64,000 nt of DNA from Actinacidiphila oryziradicis (GTDB lineage: Bacteria; Actinomycetota; Actinomycetes; Streptomycetales; Streptomycetaceae), in the NCBI RefSeq assembly GCF_005047355.1, contig NZ_SUMC01000020.1:86527-150526 (forward strand), written 5' to 3'. Below the pieces are notes generated by a model that ran no database searches, was not told the origin of the DNA, and saw nothing but the letters and a program-made list of their open reading frames with translations. The translations under genes were made by a program, and so were the position numbers. Positions 36,986 to 46,007 of this stretch are shown here, piece by piece (positions within the stretch are counted from its first letter, which is position 1; every line of letters begins with the position of its first letter).

Positions 36986-38278
36986 TTACTCCCCTTCCAC
37001 ACGCATGATGCTGGCGACGCCGCGTACGGTGTCGAGTTTCCGCAGAGCCTCGACAGTGGCCGCGAGAGCGGCGTCGGGCGCGCGATGGGTGACGACGACG
37101 AGGGCCGCGTCCCCGTCCTTGCCCTTCTGGCGGACGGTGTCGATGGACACCTGATGCTCGGCGAACACGGTGGCCACCTGGGCCAGGACGCCGGGTTTGT
37201 CCTCAACGTCCAGGCTGATGTGGTAGCGAGTCACCACGTCGCCCATCGGGCTCACCGGCAGCTGCGCGTAGGCGGACTCGCCGGGGCCGGTGGTCTCGGC
37301 CAGCTTGTTGCGGCAGGCGGCGACCAGGTCACCGAGGACCGCCGACGCGGTGGGGGCACCGCCCGCCCCCGGACCGTAGAACATCAGGCTGCCGGCGGCG
37401 GACGACTCCACGAACACCGCGTTGTAGGCCTCGCGGACCGAGGCCAGCGGGTGGCTGAGCGGGATCATCGCGGGGTGCACGCGGGCCGTGACGGACTTGC
37501 CGTCGGCACTGCGCTCGCAGATCGCGAGGAGCTTGACCGTGCAGCCCATCTGCTTGGCGGAGGCGATGTCGGTCGCGGTGACCTCGGTGATGCCCTCCCG
37601 GTGGACGTCATCGAAGCGCACCCGGGTGTGGAAGGCGATCCCGGCCAGGATGGCGGCCTTGGCGGCGGCGTCGAAGCCCTCGACATCGGCGGTGGGGTCG
37701 GCTTCCGCGTACCCCAGGGCAGTGGCCTCGTCGAGCGCCTCGGAGTAGCCGGCGCCGGTGGAGTCCATCTTGTCGAGGATGAAGTTGGTCGTGCCGTTGA
37801 CGATGCCGAGCACCCGGTTGACCTTGTCGCCCGCCAGGGACTCGCGCAGCGGGCGGATCAGCGGGATCGCGCCGGCCACCGCGGCCTCGTAATAGAGGTC
37901 CACATGGTGCTCGACGGCGGCGGCGTGCAGCACGGTACCCTCGGCGGCGAGCAGCGCCTTGTTCGCGGACACCACGCTGGCGCCGTGCTCGAAGGCGGAG
38001 GTGATCAGCGAGCGGGCAGGCTCGATGCCGCCGATGACCTCGATGACGACGTCGATGTCACCCCGCTTGACCAGGGCGGTCGCGTCAGTGGTGAGCAGCT
38101 CCGCGGGCACCCCGGCACGCACTCGGTTGGGGCGGCGCACCGCGACACCGGCGAGCTCGATCGGCGCCCCGATGCGGGCCGCGAGGTCGTCAGCGTGCGT
38201 CGTGATGATGCGCGCCACCTCTGTGCCGACCACACCACAGCCCAGTAGCGCCACCTTCAGCGGACGCGTACGCATCAT
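36986..38278 (-). CDS. hom: Homoserine dehydrogenase
   Basis: Enzyme of 430 residues that reduces aspartate semialdehyde to homoserine. The Rossmann motif is VALLGCGVVGTEVARII; catalytic-region sequences VNGTTNFILDKMD and EGFDAAAKAAILAGIAF are present. The C-terminal ACT domain (YHISLDVEDKPGVLAQVATV) allows feedback inhibition by threonine. Two adjacent ATGs (38278 and 38275) are possible starts; GAGG sits upstream of both. Located between lysA and thrC. Confidence 0.96.
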   Translation of the reverse strand: MMRTRPLKVALLGCGVVGTEVARIITTHADDLAARIGAPIELAGVAVRRPNRVRAGVPAELLTTDATALVKRGDIDVVIEVIGGIEPARSLITSAFEHGASVVSANKALLAAEGTVLHAAAVEHHVDLYYEAAVAGAIPLIRPLRESLAGDKVNRVLGIVNGTTNFILDKMDSTGAGYSEALDEATALGYAEADPTADVEGFDAAAKAAILAGIAFHTRVRFDDVHREGITEVTATDIASAKQMGCTVKLLAICERSADGKSVTARVHPAMIPLSHPLASVREAYNAVFVESSAAGSLMFYGPGAGGAPTASAVLGDLVAACRNKLAETTGPGESAYAQLPVSPMGDVVTRYHISLDVEDKPGVLAQVATVFAEHQVSIDTVRQKGKDGDAALVVVTHRAPDAALAATVEALRKLDTVRGVASIMRVEGE

Positions 38279-38412
38279 CCGACCTCTTTCGATTACCTTC
38301 GCGGTTACCTTCGAACACCACTGATGAATGGACCCAGTCTCACGCACCGGACCCAAGTTTCCATGCCCCGTCCGGATCGCGAGACCAGACCGTTTATTTT
38401 GGAGATTTCACG

Positions 38413-39804
38413 TCATCCGACGTCGAGTCGCAGGAGATCGTCCTCCGTCTCCCGCCGGACGATCACTTTTGCTTCGCCGTCCCTGACCGCTACCACGGGC
38501 GGCCGCAGCGCGTGGTTGTAGTTGCTCGCCATCGAGCGGCAGTACGCGCCGGTCGCAGGTACCGCCAGCAGATCGCCGGGCGCCAGGTCGGCGGGGAGGA
38601 AGGCGTCCTTGACCACGATGTCACCCGACTCGCAGTGCTTGCCGACCACCCGCGCCAGCATCGGCTCGGCGTCCGAGGTACGGGAGACCAGCGCGACGCT
38701 GTACTCGGCGTCGTAGAGCGCGGTACGGATGTTGTCAGACATGCCGCCGTCCACGCTGACGTAGGTACGGAGGCCGTCCAGCCGCTTGATCGTCCCGGCC
38801 TCGTAGAGCGTGAACGCGGTCGGACCGACGATCGCCCGGCCCGGCTCGACCGACAGCCGCGGCTCGGTCAGCCGGGCGGCGGCGCACTCGCGGGAGACGA
38901 TCTCGCGGAGCGACTTGGCGATCTCCCGTGGCTCGCGCGGGTCGTCGTCGGCGGTGTACGCGATGCCGAGGCCACCGCCGAGGTCGATCTCGGGGAGCTC
39001 GATGCCGTGCTCGTCGCGGATCTCCTTCAGCAGGTCGACAACGCGGTGGGCAGCCACCTCGAAGCCGGAGGTGTCGAAGATCTGGGAGCCGATGTGCGAG
39101 TGGATGCCGATCAGCTCCAGGCTGTCGAGCTTCAGCACCCTGCGCACCGCCTCGGCCGCGACGCCGCCACTCAGCGCGAGGCCGAACTTCTGGTCCTCAT
39201 GGGCGGTGGCGATGAACTCATGGGTGTGCGCCTCGACGCCCACCGTGACCCGGATCTGGACCGGCTGGCGGCGGCCGAGCTTCCGCGCGATGTGCGCGAC
39301 CCGGACGATCTCCTCGAAGGAGTCCAGGACGATCCGCCCGACGCCTTCACCCACCGCCCTTTCGATCTCCTCGGTGGACTTGTTGTTGCCGTGCAACGCG
39401 ATCCGGTCGGCGGGCATCCCGCCGGACAGCGCCACCGCCAGCTCCCCGGCGGAGCAGACGTCGAGATTCATCCCCTCCTCCTGCAGCCAGCGGACCACCG
39501 CCCGGGAAAGGAAGGCCTTGCCCGCGTAGAAGACATCAGCGCCGGTGCCGAAGGCCTCCTTCCAGGCGCGGCAGCGGGCCCGGAAGTCGGCCTCGTCGAG
39601 AATGTAGGCGGGGGTGCCGAACTCCTCGGCCAGATGGCGTACGTCCAGACCGCCGACGACCGCGGCGCCGTCCGCGTTACGCGTGACCGTGCGGGCCCAG
39701 ATGCGCGGGTCGAGGGCGTTCAGATCGGCGGCCGGCGCCGTGTAGTGCCCCTCGGGCATTACGTCGGCGTGGCGGGGCCCGGCGGGGTGGGCGGAACGAC
39801 TCAT
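38413..39804 (-). CDS. lysA: Diaminopimelate decarboxylase
   Basis: PLP fold-type III enzyme of 463 residues that makes lysine from meso-diaminopimelate. The PLP Lys is in DVFYAGKAFLSRAVVRWL; GIHSHIGSQIFDTSGFE and the Gly-rich DLGGGLGIAY bind the phosphate; HCESGDIV supplies the catalytic Cys. Its start is 16 bases after the nrtL stop, so the two are one transcription unit, and hom follows after 134 bases. Confidence 0.96.
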   Translation of the reverse strand: MSRSAHPAGPRHADVMPEGHYTAPAADLNALDPRIWARTVTRNADGAAVVGGLDVRHLAEEFGTPAYILDEADFRARCRAWKEAFGTGADVFYAGKAFLSRAVVRWLQEEGMNLDVCSAGELAVALSGGMPADRIALHGNNKSTEEIERAVGEGVGRIVLDSFEEIVRVAHIARKLGRRQPVQIRVTVGVEAHTHEFIATAHEDQKFGLALSGGVAAEAVRRVLKLDSLELIGIHSHIGSQIFDTSGFEVAAHRVVDLLKEIRDEHGIELPEIDLGGGLGIAYTADDDPREPREIAKSLREIVSRECAAARLTEPRLSVEPGRAIVGPTAFTLYEAGTIKRLDGLRTYVSVDGGMSDNIRTALYDAEYSVALVSRTSDAEPMLARVVGKHCESGDIVVKDAFLPADLAPGDLLAVPATGAYCRSMASNYNHALRPPVVAVRDGEAKVIVRRETEDDLLRLDVG

Positions 39805-39820
39805 GGTGCTGTCTCTCTCC

Positions 39821-40885
39821 TCAGAGATGTGCTGGCGCGCTGATGCCGAGCAGGGTCAGGCCGTTGGCGAGCACCGTCCCGGCCGCTTCGGCGAGGCGGA
39901 GTCGGGACCGGTGGACGGCCGAGGGTTTCTCGTCCTGCTCGTCGCCCCGGGGAAGCGCGGGGCACTCGTCGTGGAAGCGGAAGAAGGCGTCCGCCGTACG
40001 CTCCAGGTGCCGCGCCACCCGGTCGGGAGCACGGCGCCGGGCGGCGGCTTCCACCACGCGGGGGAAGTCGGCGATCAGGCCGAGCAGATCCGTCTCGGCG
40101 GGGTGGGTGTACTCGGCGTCGTCGCCGGTTGTCGTGGTCGTGATCGCCTCGATGCCCAGGTCGTGGGCGTTGCGGAGAAGAGCCCGGGTGCGGGCGTACG
40201 CGTACCGGACGCGGAACAGGGGGTTGGCCGCCCGTTGCATGAGCAGCGCGGCGCGGGCGGCGGCGTCCAACTGCGGGGCGTCCTCGGCGGGGGGCCTCAG
40301 CAGCGCCCACTGCGTGGCGTCCTCGCCGAGGGTACGCAGCAGCTCCTCGCGGGGCACTCCGGCGGGGTGCGCGTTCACCCTTTCGGGTGCGCTTTCGGGC
40401 GCGGGGGCGCCTTGGGGGGCGACTTGGGGTGCGCCCACCCTCGCCCCGCACGCCCGCAGCAGGCGGTTCGCCGCTTCCGCGATGGCTGCCTCGCGCGGCT
40501 CGCCGTCGTGCACCACGGTGGCCCGCACCCTCCGGAGGCCGTCGCCGTGGCCGTACTCCTCGCCGCGCCGGAGCACTCCGCGCACGGCGTCCCCGTACGA
40601 AGCCGTATCCAGCGTGATGTTCAGGAACCCCGGCTCCGCGATCTCCACCCGCGCGATCCCGGGCGCCGCCACCAGCCGCTCCCGCAGGATCTCCGCCACC
40701 TGCCGCGGCGGCCGACACGCCGGACCCGCAAGCTGCAACGCCACATTGGTCGCGTAATCGCCGCACCCCGGGCGTGGCGGCCGCTGCACCACAATCCGCT
40801 CCGGCACCGCCACACTGAGCTCTTCCGCCTCCACGGCATGGCGTACCGTGCGCAGCACGGTACGGGAAAGCTCTGCGGGGGTCAC
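39821..40885 (-). CDS. nrtL: ArgS-related anticodon-binding protein NrtL
   Basis: Protein of 354 residues related to arginyl-tRNA synthetase but without the catalytic core. The N-terminal Add1-like segment (CGDYATNVALQLAGPACRPP, then FLNITLD) and the C-terminal DALR anticodon-binding domain (NPLFRVRYAYARTRALLRNA and ECPALPRGDEQDE) are present. The HIGH and KMSKS motifs of class I synthetases are absent; the middle is a short Ala/Pro-rich link. It precedes lysA by 16 bases, a linkage kept in Streptomyces. Probably binds tRNA or is regulatory; not an active synthetase. Confidence 0.88.
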   Translation of the reverse strand: MTPAELSRTVLRTVRHAVEAEELSVAVPERIVVQRPPRPGCGDYATNVALQLAGPACRPPRQVAEILRERLVAAPGIARVEIAEPGFLNITLDTASYGDAVRGVLRRGEEYGHGDGLRRVRATVVHDGEPREAAIAEAANRLLRACGARVGAPQVAPQGAPAPESAPERVNAHPAGVPREELLRTLGEDATQWALLRPPAEDAPQLDAAARAALLMQRAANPLFRVRYAYARTRALLRNAHDLGIEAITTTTTGDDAEYTHPAETDLLGLIADFPRVVEAAARRRAPDRVARHLERTADAFFRFHDECPALPRGDEQDEKPSAVHRSRLRLAEAAGTVLANGLTLLGISAPAHL

Positions 40886-40930
40886 GCGGTCAAGCCTAGG
40901 CGAGAAGCCGGGTACCCTCGCGACCGGGTT

Positions 40931-41347
40931 TCAGCTGCCGGACGCCGTCGCCGTCTGGTCCTCCGTCTGGTCCTCCGCCGCCGCCCGCCGCACCAGCGCC
41001 CCCACCATCCTCACCAGTTCCGCCGGCTCGAACGGCTTCGCCAAAAACGCGTCCGCCCCCACCGCAGCCCCCTGCTCCGCCTCCACCTGCGTGCACGCAC
41101 TGATGATCGCTATCCCGATATGCCGCGTCCGCGGATCCGCCCGCAACCGCGCCGCCGTCCGGATCCCGTCCAGCCTCGGCATCATCACATCCAGCGTCAC
41201 CACATCCGGACGCGCCCTCTGCACCACATCCAGGCACTCGGCACCGTCAGCGGCGGTCACCACCTCGAAGCCCTCCAGCTCGAGGTTGACCCTGATCAGC
41301 TGCCGGATGACCTTGTTGTCGTCCACAACAAGCACCCGGCCGGACAT
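40931..41347 (-). CDS. Stand-alone response regulator receiver protein
   Basis: Protein of about 138 residues consisting of a CheY-like receiver only. The acidic pocket is VLVVDDNKVIRQL, the phospho-acceptor Asp is in DVVTLDVMMPRLDG, the switch Ser is in IAIISACTQVE and the conserved Lys is in DAFLAKPFEPAELVRM. No output domain is present. The start may be ATG at 41347 or three codons earlier at 41356; neither has a strong ribosome site. A cognate kinase is not adjacent. Confidence 0.9.
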   Translation of the reverse strand: MSGRVLVVDDNKVIRQLIRVNLELEGFEVVTAADGAECLDVVQRARPDVVTLDVMMPRLDGIRTAARLRADPRTRHIGIAIISACTQVEAEQGAAVGADAFLAKPFEPAELVRMVGALVRRAAAEDQTEDQTATASGS

Positions 41348-41565
41348 GCCCGGCACATCTCGAAGAGTAGGGGTGCCCTATCGCATCCGTCCGCGTTTTG
41401 CCTACTTCTTCCCCAAGAGAGGCACGTTTCCGCGACCATCGCACCCCCTCTCCACCCCATCCGCTCCCCTCCCCCGCACGAGCTGCCCCGCCCCAAAAAC
41501 CCCGTACACGTACCCCCTCCACGAGCTGGTAGTGTTTCACCCGTCGCCGCCAGTGCGGACGACAC

Positions 41566-41637
41566 GCCCCCGTAGCTCAGGGGATAGAGCAACGGCCTCC
41601 GGAGCCGTGTGCGCAGGTTCGAATCCTGCCGGGGGCA
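41566..41637 (+). tRNA. tRNA-Arg (anticodon CCG)
   Basis: A complete cloverleaf: acceptor GCCCCCG pairs with CGGGGGC, D arm GCTC/GAGC, anticodon stem ACGGC/GCCGT with loop CTCCGGA (anticodon CCG), and T arm CAGG(TTCGAATC)CCTG. The 3' CCA is not encoded. The gene marks the end of conserved synteny; accessory DNA starts right after it. Confidence 0.97.
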
Positions 41638-41654
41638 CCTTGTACGAGGTGCCG

Positions 41655-41696
41655 AAAGACCCCGCCACCAGCTGTGATGCTGAGTGCGGGGTCTTT
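41655..41696 (+). terminator. Terminator after tRNA-Arg
   Basis: AAAGACCCCGC at 41655-41665 pairs with GCGGGGTCTTT at 41686-41696. It lies 18 bases past the tRNA. Confidence 0.88.
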
Positions 41697-41909
41697 GCGT
41701 GTGCGCAGGCGGATGCCGCCGGATGCAGGCCCATGACAGTGATCACGTTGCAATAGCGTGTTGATCTTGGAGGGCTTCGCGGCAGGTCAGTGGCCGTTTC
41801 ACCATCCACTGGACGTACCGAACACCACCAGCACAACCCAATCCATCAGCTTCCGCGAACCGGTGATCATCTTCAGAAGCTAGCCCGAGACCCTGCGCCC
41901 GCCATGTAG

Positions 41910-42260
41910 CGTTGTCTTCATGAGGGGGACGCGGACGAGGGGCATTACAAGCAGCCGAGCCTGCTCGCGACCTCGTTCCTGCATGCGCGAGCGGGCGCGA
42001 ACTGGCCCGTAACCGTTTGGTGGCGCGACGAGAAGGGCCGATCCGGGCACCTGTCCTTCCACGACGTCAGAGCAATCGTCGAGATGGCGCACAACTCAGT
42101 TCGCCCGTTCATCCAGGAGGCGGCTCCCACTGCCGTGGGTGACGGGCAACACCGCGTGGGTGCTCTGTATCGAGCAGCCTGGCTCGTACGGGAGGCAGAC
42201 GCTCTGCGTAAGCGCGAACGCGCCCAGTCCTCGGGAACACAGCGCTACTTGGTGCCCGTG
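41910..42260 (+). pseudogene. Unrecognised coding remnant without a start codon
   Basis: After TAG at 41907 one frame reads sensible protein: GHYKQPSLLATSFLHARAGA, then WPVTVWWRDEKGRSGHLSF, VRAIVEMAHNSVRPFIQEA and HRVGALYRAAWLVREADALR. No start codon precedes the conserved-looking part (the first in-frame ATG is at 42084), and an out-of-frame ATG at 41920 suggests a frameshift. I do not recognise the family. It sits between the tRNA and an ANTAR remnant. Confidence 0.4.
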
Positions 42261-42280
42261 CGAGTGCGGCCGGGGCCCGC

Positions 42281-42510
42281 AATCAGGCGATCTGCAGGGC
42301 GATCGGCATCGTCGTCTCCCTGGCCGGCCTGCGCGCCAAGGACGGCGGGACGTCCTACGGGAGATCTCCCAGCACACCGACATCAAGATGCGCCACGTCG
42401 CCGAACTCATCGTGGAATGGGCCCAGACGGGACACCTCGCGAGCGATACCCGCCACAAGCTGGAACGCAGCATGGCGACGCGCACGATCCTGCGCCCCGA
42501 ACCCGGCTGA
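42281..42510 (+). pseudogene. Frameshifted ANTAR-domain RNA-binding regulator fragment
   Basis: The first part reads NQAICRAIGIVVSLAGLRAK and then DGG in one frame; after a shift near 42345 the neighbouring frame continues DVLREISQHTDIKMRHVAEL and IVEWAQTGHL. Together they rebuild an ANTAR domain (three-helix antiterminator found behind GAF or receiver domains). The rest of the regulator is absent. Confidence 0.65.
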
Positions 42511-42536
42511 CCGGTGCTCAGCCCCTCGCGCCGTCG

Positions 42537-45005
42537 TCAGGAGCGCGCGAGCCGGGCCGCGAGATAGGGCGCGGTGGCGCTGCGGCGGGCCCTCGCCACC
42601 TTGGCCGGCGGGCCCGCCGCGACCACCCGCCCGCCCGCGTCGCCGCCGCCCGGCCCGAGGTCGATGACCCAGTCGGCGGTGGAGATGGTGTCGAGGTCGT
42701 GCTCGACGAGGACGACCGTGTTGCCGGCGTCAACGAGCCGGTGCAGCTGTCGCAGCAGCAGCGCGATGTCCGAGGGATGCAGCCCCGCCGTCGGCTCGTC
42801 GAGCAGGTAGAGCGCGTGCCCGCGGCGGGCTCGCTGCAGTTCGGTGGCCAGTTTGATGCGTTGCGCCTCACCACCGCTGAGTTCCGTCGCGGGCTGCCCC
42901 AGCCGCAGATACCCCAGTCCCACCTCGCGCAACGTCTCCAGACTGCGGGAGGCGGCCGGGACGGCGGACAAGAACTCGGCGGCGGCGTCGACGGACAGCC
43001 CCAGCACTTCCGCGATGTTCTTGCCGCGGTAGGTGACTTCCAGCGTTTCGGCGTTGTACCGGGCGCCCTGGCAGGTCGGGCACGGCGCATAGGTGCCGGG
43101 CAGGAACAGCAGTTCCACCGCGACGAATCCTTCGCCCTGGCAGGTCTCGCACCGCCCTTCGGGCACGTTGAAGGAGAACCGCCCGGCCGAGTAGCCGCGC
43201 GCCCTGGCCTCGTCCGTCCCCGCGTACAGCTTGCGCACCGCGTCGAACATCCCCGTGTACGTGGCCAGGTTGGACCGGGGAGTTCGGCCGATGGGCCGTT
43301 GGTCGACCCGGACCAGCCGGTCGAACGACTCGACCCCCGACGCGTCCTGGACGTCGACTTCCAGCTGCGCCTCGTCGGGCTCCTCGGGTACGAGTCCGAG
43401 GTGGCCGCGGACGACCTCGGCGAGCACCTGCGTCACCAGCGTCGACTTTCCGGAACCGGACACGCCCGTCACCGCCGTCAGTACGCAGAGCGGTACGTCG
43501 ACGGACACGTTGTGCAGATTGTGGCGGGAGACGCCGCTCAGGTGCAGCCAGCCGTGCGGTGTGCGCGGGCGGTGATCGAGCGGCTGGGCGCGCCCGAACA
43601 GGTACTGGCTCGTGGCCGACTCCCCGACCCGCTCAAGACCGGCGACCGGGCCGCTGTACAGCACGCGTCCGCCGTCCTCGCCCGCGCCGGGGCCGATGTC
43701 GACCACCCAGTCCGCCCGCCGTACGACGTCCATGTCGTGCTCCACGACGAACAGCGAATTGCCCGCCGCCTTGAGGCGGTCCAGCACGTCCAGCAGCGGT
43801 TCCGCGTCAGCCGGGTGCAGGCCCGCGGAGGGTTCGTCGAGGACGTAGACGACGCCGAACAGCCCCGAGCGCAGCTGGGTGGCGATCCGCAGGCGCTGCG
43901 CCTCGCCGGGCGATAGGGTCGTCGAGCGGCGCCCGAGGCTGAGATATCCGAGGCCCAGGTCGAGCAGTACGTCGACCCGCGCGACCAGATCGCCGCAGAT
44001 CCGGACCGCGACCTCGGTCGTCTCCCCGGATCGGGCGGTCGACGTGGTGGCGTCGGCCTCGGACCGCCCCGCGACGGGCCGCAGCAGCGCCACGACCTCG
44101 GTGAGCGGCATCGCGTTGATCTCGGCGATGGAACGTCCGGCGAAGGTCACGGCGAGCGCCTCGGGCCGCAGTCCGCTGCCGTGACACTCGGGGCAGGGCA
44201 CACTCCTGACGAACCGGAGCGCCCGTTCGCGCATCTTCTCGCTCTTGGAGTCGGCGAGGACGTGCATGACGTGCTTGCGGGCGCTCCAGAACTTGCCCTG
44301 GTAGCCGTAGTCGACGCGGTCCTCCTCCGGCTCGATGTACACGGAGGGCTGCTCGTCCGTGTACAGCAGCCAGTCCCGGTCCTTCTTCCTGAGCCTGCGC
44401 CACGGTCGGTCGATGTCGATCCCCAGGCCGCTCACGACACTGCGCAGGTTGGCGCCCTGCCAGGCGCCCGGCCAGGCGGCGATCGCCCCCTCGCGGATGC
44501 TCAGCGAGGGGTCCGGGACGAGCAGGTCCTCGGCGACGTCGTGCACGACGCCCAGTCCGTGGCACTCCGGGCAGGCGCCGGCCGCGGTGTTGGGTGAGAA
44601 CGACTCGGCCTCCAGCCGTGCGGCCCCGGGCGGATAGGTGCCGGCGCGGGAGTACAGCATGCGCAGCAGATTGGACAGCGTGGTGATGGTGCCGACCGTC
44701 GAGCGCGAGCTGGGCGACCCGCGTCGCTGCTGCAGGGCCACGGCCGGTGGCAGTCCGGTGATTTCCTGCACGTGCGGTGCGCCGACCTGTTGCAACAGCC
44801 TTCGGGCGTACGGTGCTACGGACTCGAAGTAGCGCCGTTGGGCCTCCGCGTAGAGCGTGCCGAACGCGAGCGAGGACTTGCCCGAACCGGAGACGCCGGT
44901 GAAGGCGACCATCGCGTCCCGCGGAACGTCGACATCGATGTTCCGCAGGTTGTTCTCACTGGCGCCCCGGACGTGCACGAAGGGGTCGGTCGCGTCCTTG
45001 TTCAC
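42537..45005 (-). CDS. Class II UvrA-like ABC ATPase (UvrA2/drug-resistance type)
   Basis: Tandem ABC ATPase of 822 residues, about 130 shorter than UvrA. Two Walker A motifs (TGVSGSGKSSLAFG and TGVSGSGKSTLVT), two signatures (TTLSPGEAQRLRIAT and TELSGGEAQRIKLAT) and zinc modules (CPECHGLG with CPECHGSG, CETCQGEG with CPTCQGA) are present. The UvrB-interaction domain that normally follows RSTVGT is missing: the sequence passes from LLRMLYSRAGTYP straight to FSPNTAAGACPEC. Class II members are linked to DNA intercalator resistance (for example DrrC) rather than standard excision repair. No biosynthetic genes are adjacent. Confidence 0.9.
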   Translation of the reverse strand: MNKDATDPFVHVRGASENNLRNIDVDVPRDAMVAFTGVSGSGKSSLAFGTLYAEAQRRYFESVAPYARRLLQQVGAPHVQEITGLPPAVALQQRRGSPSSRSTVGTITTLSNLLRMLYSRAGTYPPGAARLEAESFSPNTAAGACPECHGLGVVHDVAEDLLVPDPSLSIREGAIAAWPGAWQGANLRSVVSGLGIDIDRPWRRLRKKDRDWLLYTDEQPSVYIEPEEDRVDYGYQGKFWSARKHVMHVLADSKSEKMRERALRFVRSVPCPECHGSGLRPEALAVTFAGRSIAEINAMPLTEVVALLRPVAGRSEADATTSTARSGETTEVAVRICGDLVARVDVLLDLGLGYLSLGRRSTTLSPGEAQRLRIATQLRSGLFGVVYVLDEPSAGLHPADAEPLLDVLDRLKAAGNSLFVVEHDMDVVRRADWVVDIGPGAGEDGGRVLYSGPVAGLERVGESATSQYLFGRAQPLDHRPRTPHGWLHLSGVSRHNLHNVSVDVPLCVLTAVTGVSGSGKSTLVTQVLAEVVRGHLGLVPEEPDEAQLEVDVQDASGVESFDRLVRVDQRPIGRTPRSNLATYTGMFDAVRKLYAGTDEARARGYSAGRFSFNVPEGRCETCQGEGFVAVELLFLPGTYAPCPTCQGARYNAETLEVTYRGKNIAEVLGLSVDAAAEFLSAVPAASRSLETLREVGLGYLRLGQPATELSGGEAQRIKLATELQRARRGHALYLLDEPTAGLHPSDIALLLRQLHRLVDAGNTVVLVEHDLDTISTADWVIDLGPGGGDAGGRVVAAGPPAKVARARRSATAPYLAARLARS

Positions 45006-45111
45006 CGTTCCTGATTACCTGATCGCGCCGGGAACCGCGCGACAGGCGCCGTCACCGGGCCTCGCTCACACCAGCGTCCGGAGTATCCCGGATCCATTTT
45101 CGATACACGGC

Positions 45112-45450
45112 CTAGTTCGGCCGGCGGGTGTCGATCTTCGCGGCCCACGAGGTGAGCCCCGTGATGCCGCTGCGGCGGCGGCGCTCCTCAGCCTCCAAGA
45201 GGGCGCAGGAATGATGGGCCACGAGGCGGACCACCCGTTCGTCCGCCCCCTCCTCGTCTCGGAGGAACCGGGCCCCGTCCAGCGGGTGAAAGCCAGTGGC
45301 AGCGATGCTCGGCGAGTATCCGATGTCGTGCAGCACGGCGGCTGCTTCCAGCAACTCCGCATCGTCGCCAAGGATCGCCCCCAGGGAACGAGCGCGCTTG
45401 GCGACCCCGAGGGAGTGCGCCCACCGGCGCGGCAGCGGATCGGACAGCAA
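45112..45450 (-). pseudogene. HD-domain protein, C-terminally truncated
   Basis: The frame starts at TTG 45450 with LLSDPLPRRWAHSLGVAKRA, then AAAVLHDIGYSPSIAATGFH and VRLVAHHSC, giving the H...HD...H metal ligands of an HD phosphohydrolase. Streptomyces relatives are distinctly longer; here recognisable sequence ends about residue 95 and is followed by an unrelated tail, so the 3' part is lost. Residual activity is unlikely but not excluded. Confidence 0.7.
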
Positions 45451-45473
45451 GGCGAAGGCCGCCTCGGACCCAA

Positions 45474-45497
45474 TGGGTCAGCACGAACGCTGACCCA
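45474..45497. promoter_or_regulatory. Perfect 9-base inverted repeat
   Basis: TGGGTCAGC at 45474-45482 is the exact inverse complement of GCTGACCCA at 45489-45497 with a 6-base loop. It lies just upstream of the truncated HD gene and 100 bases before the IS3 OrfA. It may be an operator or a hairpin. Confidence 0.5.
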
Positions 45498-45599
45498 CGA
45501 CATCCCCCTCGTACGACGGCCCCTCTCTGTCAAAGTGCGATGAGTCGGGTAAAGCGACCGATTCATTCAGTCGAGGGCGGAGAAAGAGGAGTGCCCGAA

Positions 45600-46007
45600 G
45601 TGGCCAGCACTAACGACCACCAGGCCCCGGATCCGCAGGTAGAACCCCGTTCCACCGCGCCCCGCCGGTATTCGGCGGCATACAAGGCGAAGATCCTTGC
45701 CGAGTACGAGACCTTGGACAAGCAGGACAAGGGCGCCCTGCTGCGCCGCGAAGGCCTGTACCCGTCGCTGATCACGAACTGGCGTCAGCAGCGGGCCAAG
45801 GGCGCCGAGGCCGCACTCGCCGCACCCTCGGGGCGGCAGAAGGCCGATCCGAGGGAGAAGAAGATCGCCCGGCTGAAAAGCCAAGTTGCCTGGCTGGAGA
45901 ACGAGTTGGGCAAGGCCCGCACCGTGATCGAGGTGCAGGGAAAGCTCTCCGCGCTGCTCGACCAACTCGCCACGGACAGCGCCACGAGGAACGGCGAGAC
46001 CACCTGA
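45600..46007 (+). mobile_element. IS3-family OrfA (transposase helix-turn-helix subunit), OrfB missing
   Basis: Protein of 135 residues from GTG at 45600 with GAGGAG 8 bases upstream. RRYSAAYKAKILAEYETLDK followed by GALLRREGLYPSLITNWRQQ is the DNA-binding half, and a leucine-zipper-like stretch (KIARLKSQVAWLENELGKAR) follows, then VIEVQGKLSALLDQLATDSA. In intact elements OrfB with the DDE domain follows; here it is absent, so the element cannot move on its own. Confidence 0.88.

Noticed and set aside
41566..41696. Attachment site of an integrated element at the tRNA 3' end
   Set aside because: No second copy of the tRNA 3' end and no integrase gene were seen in the window, so an att site cannot be claimed.
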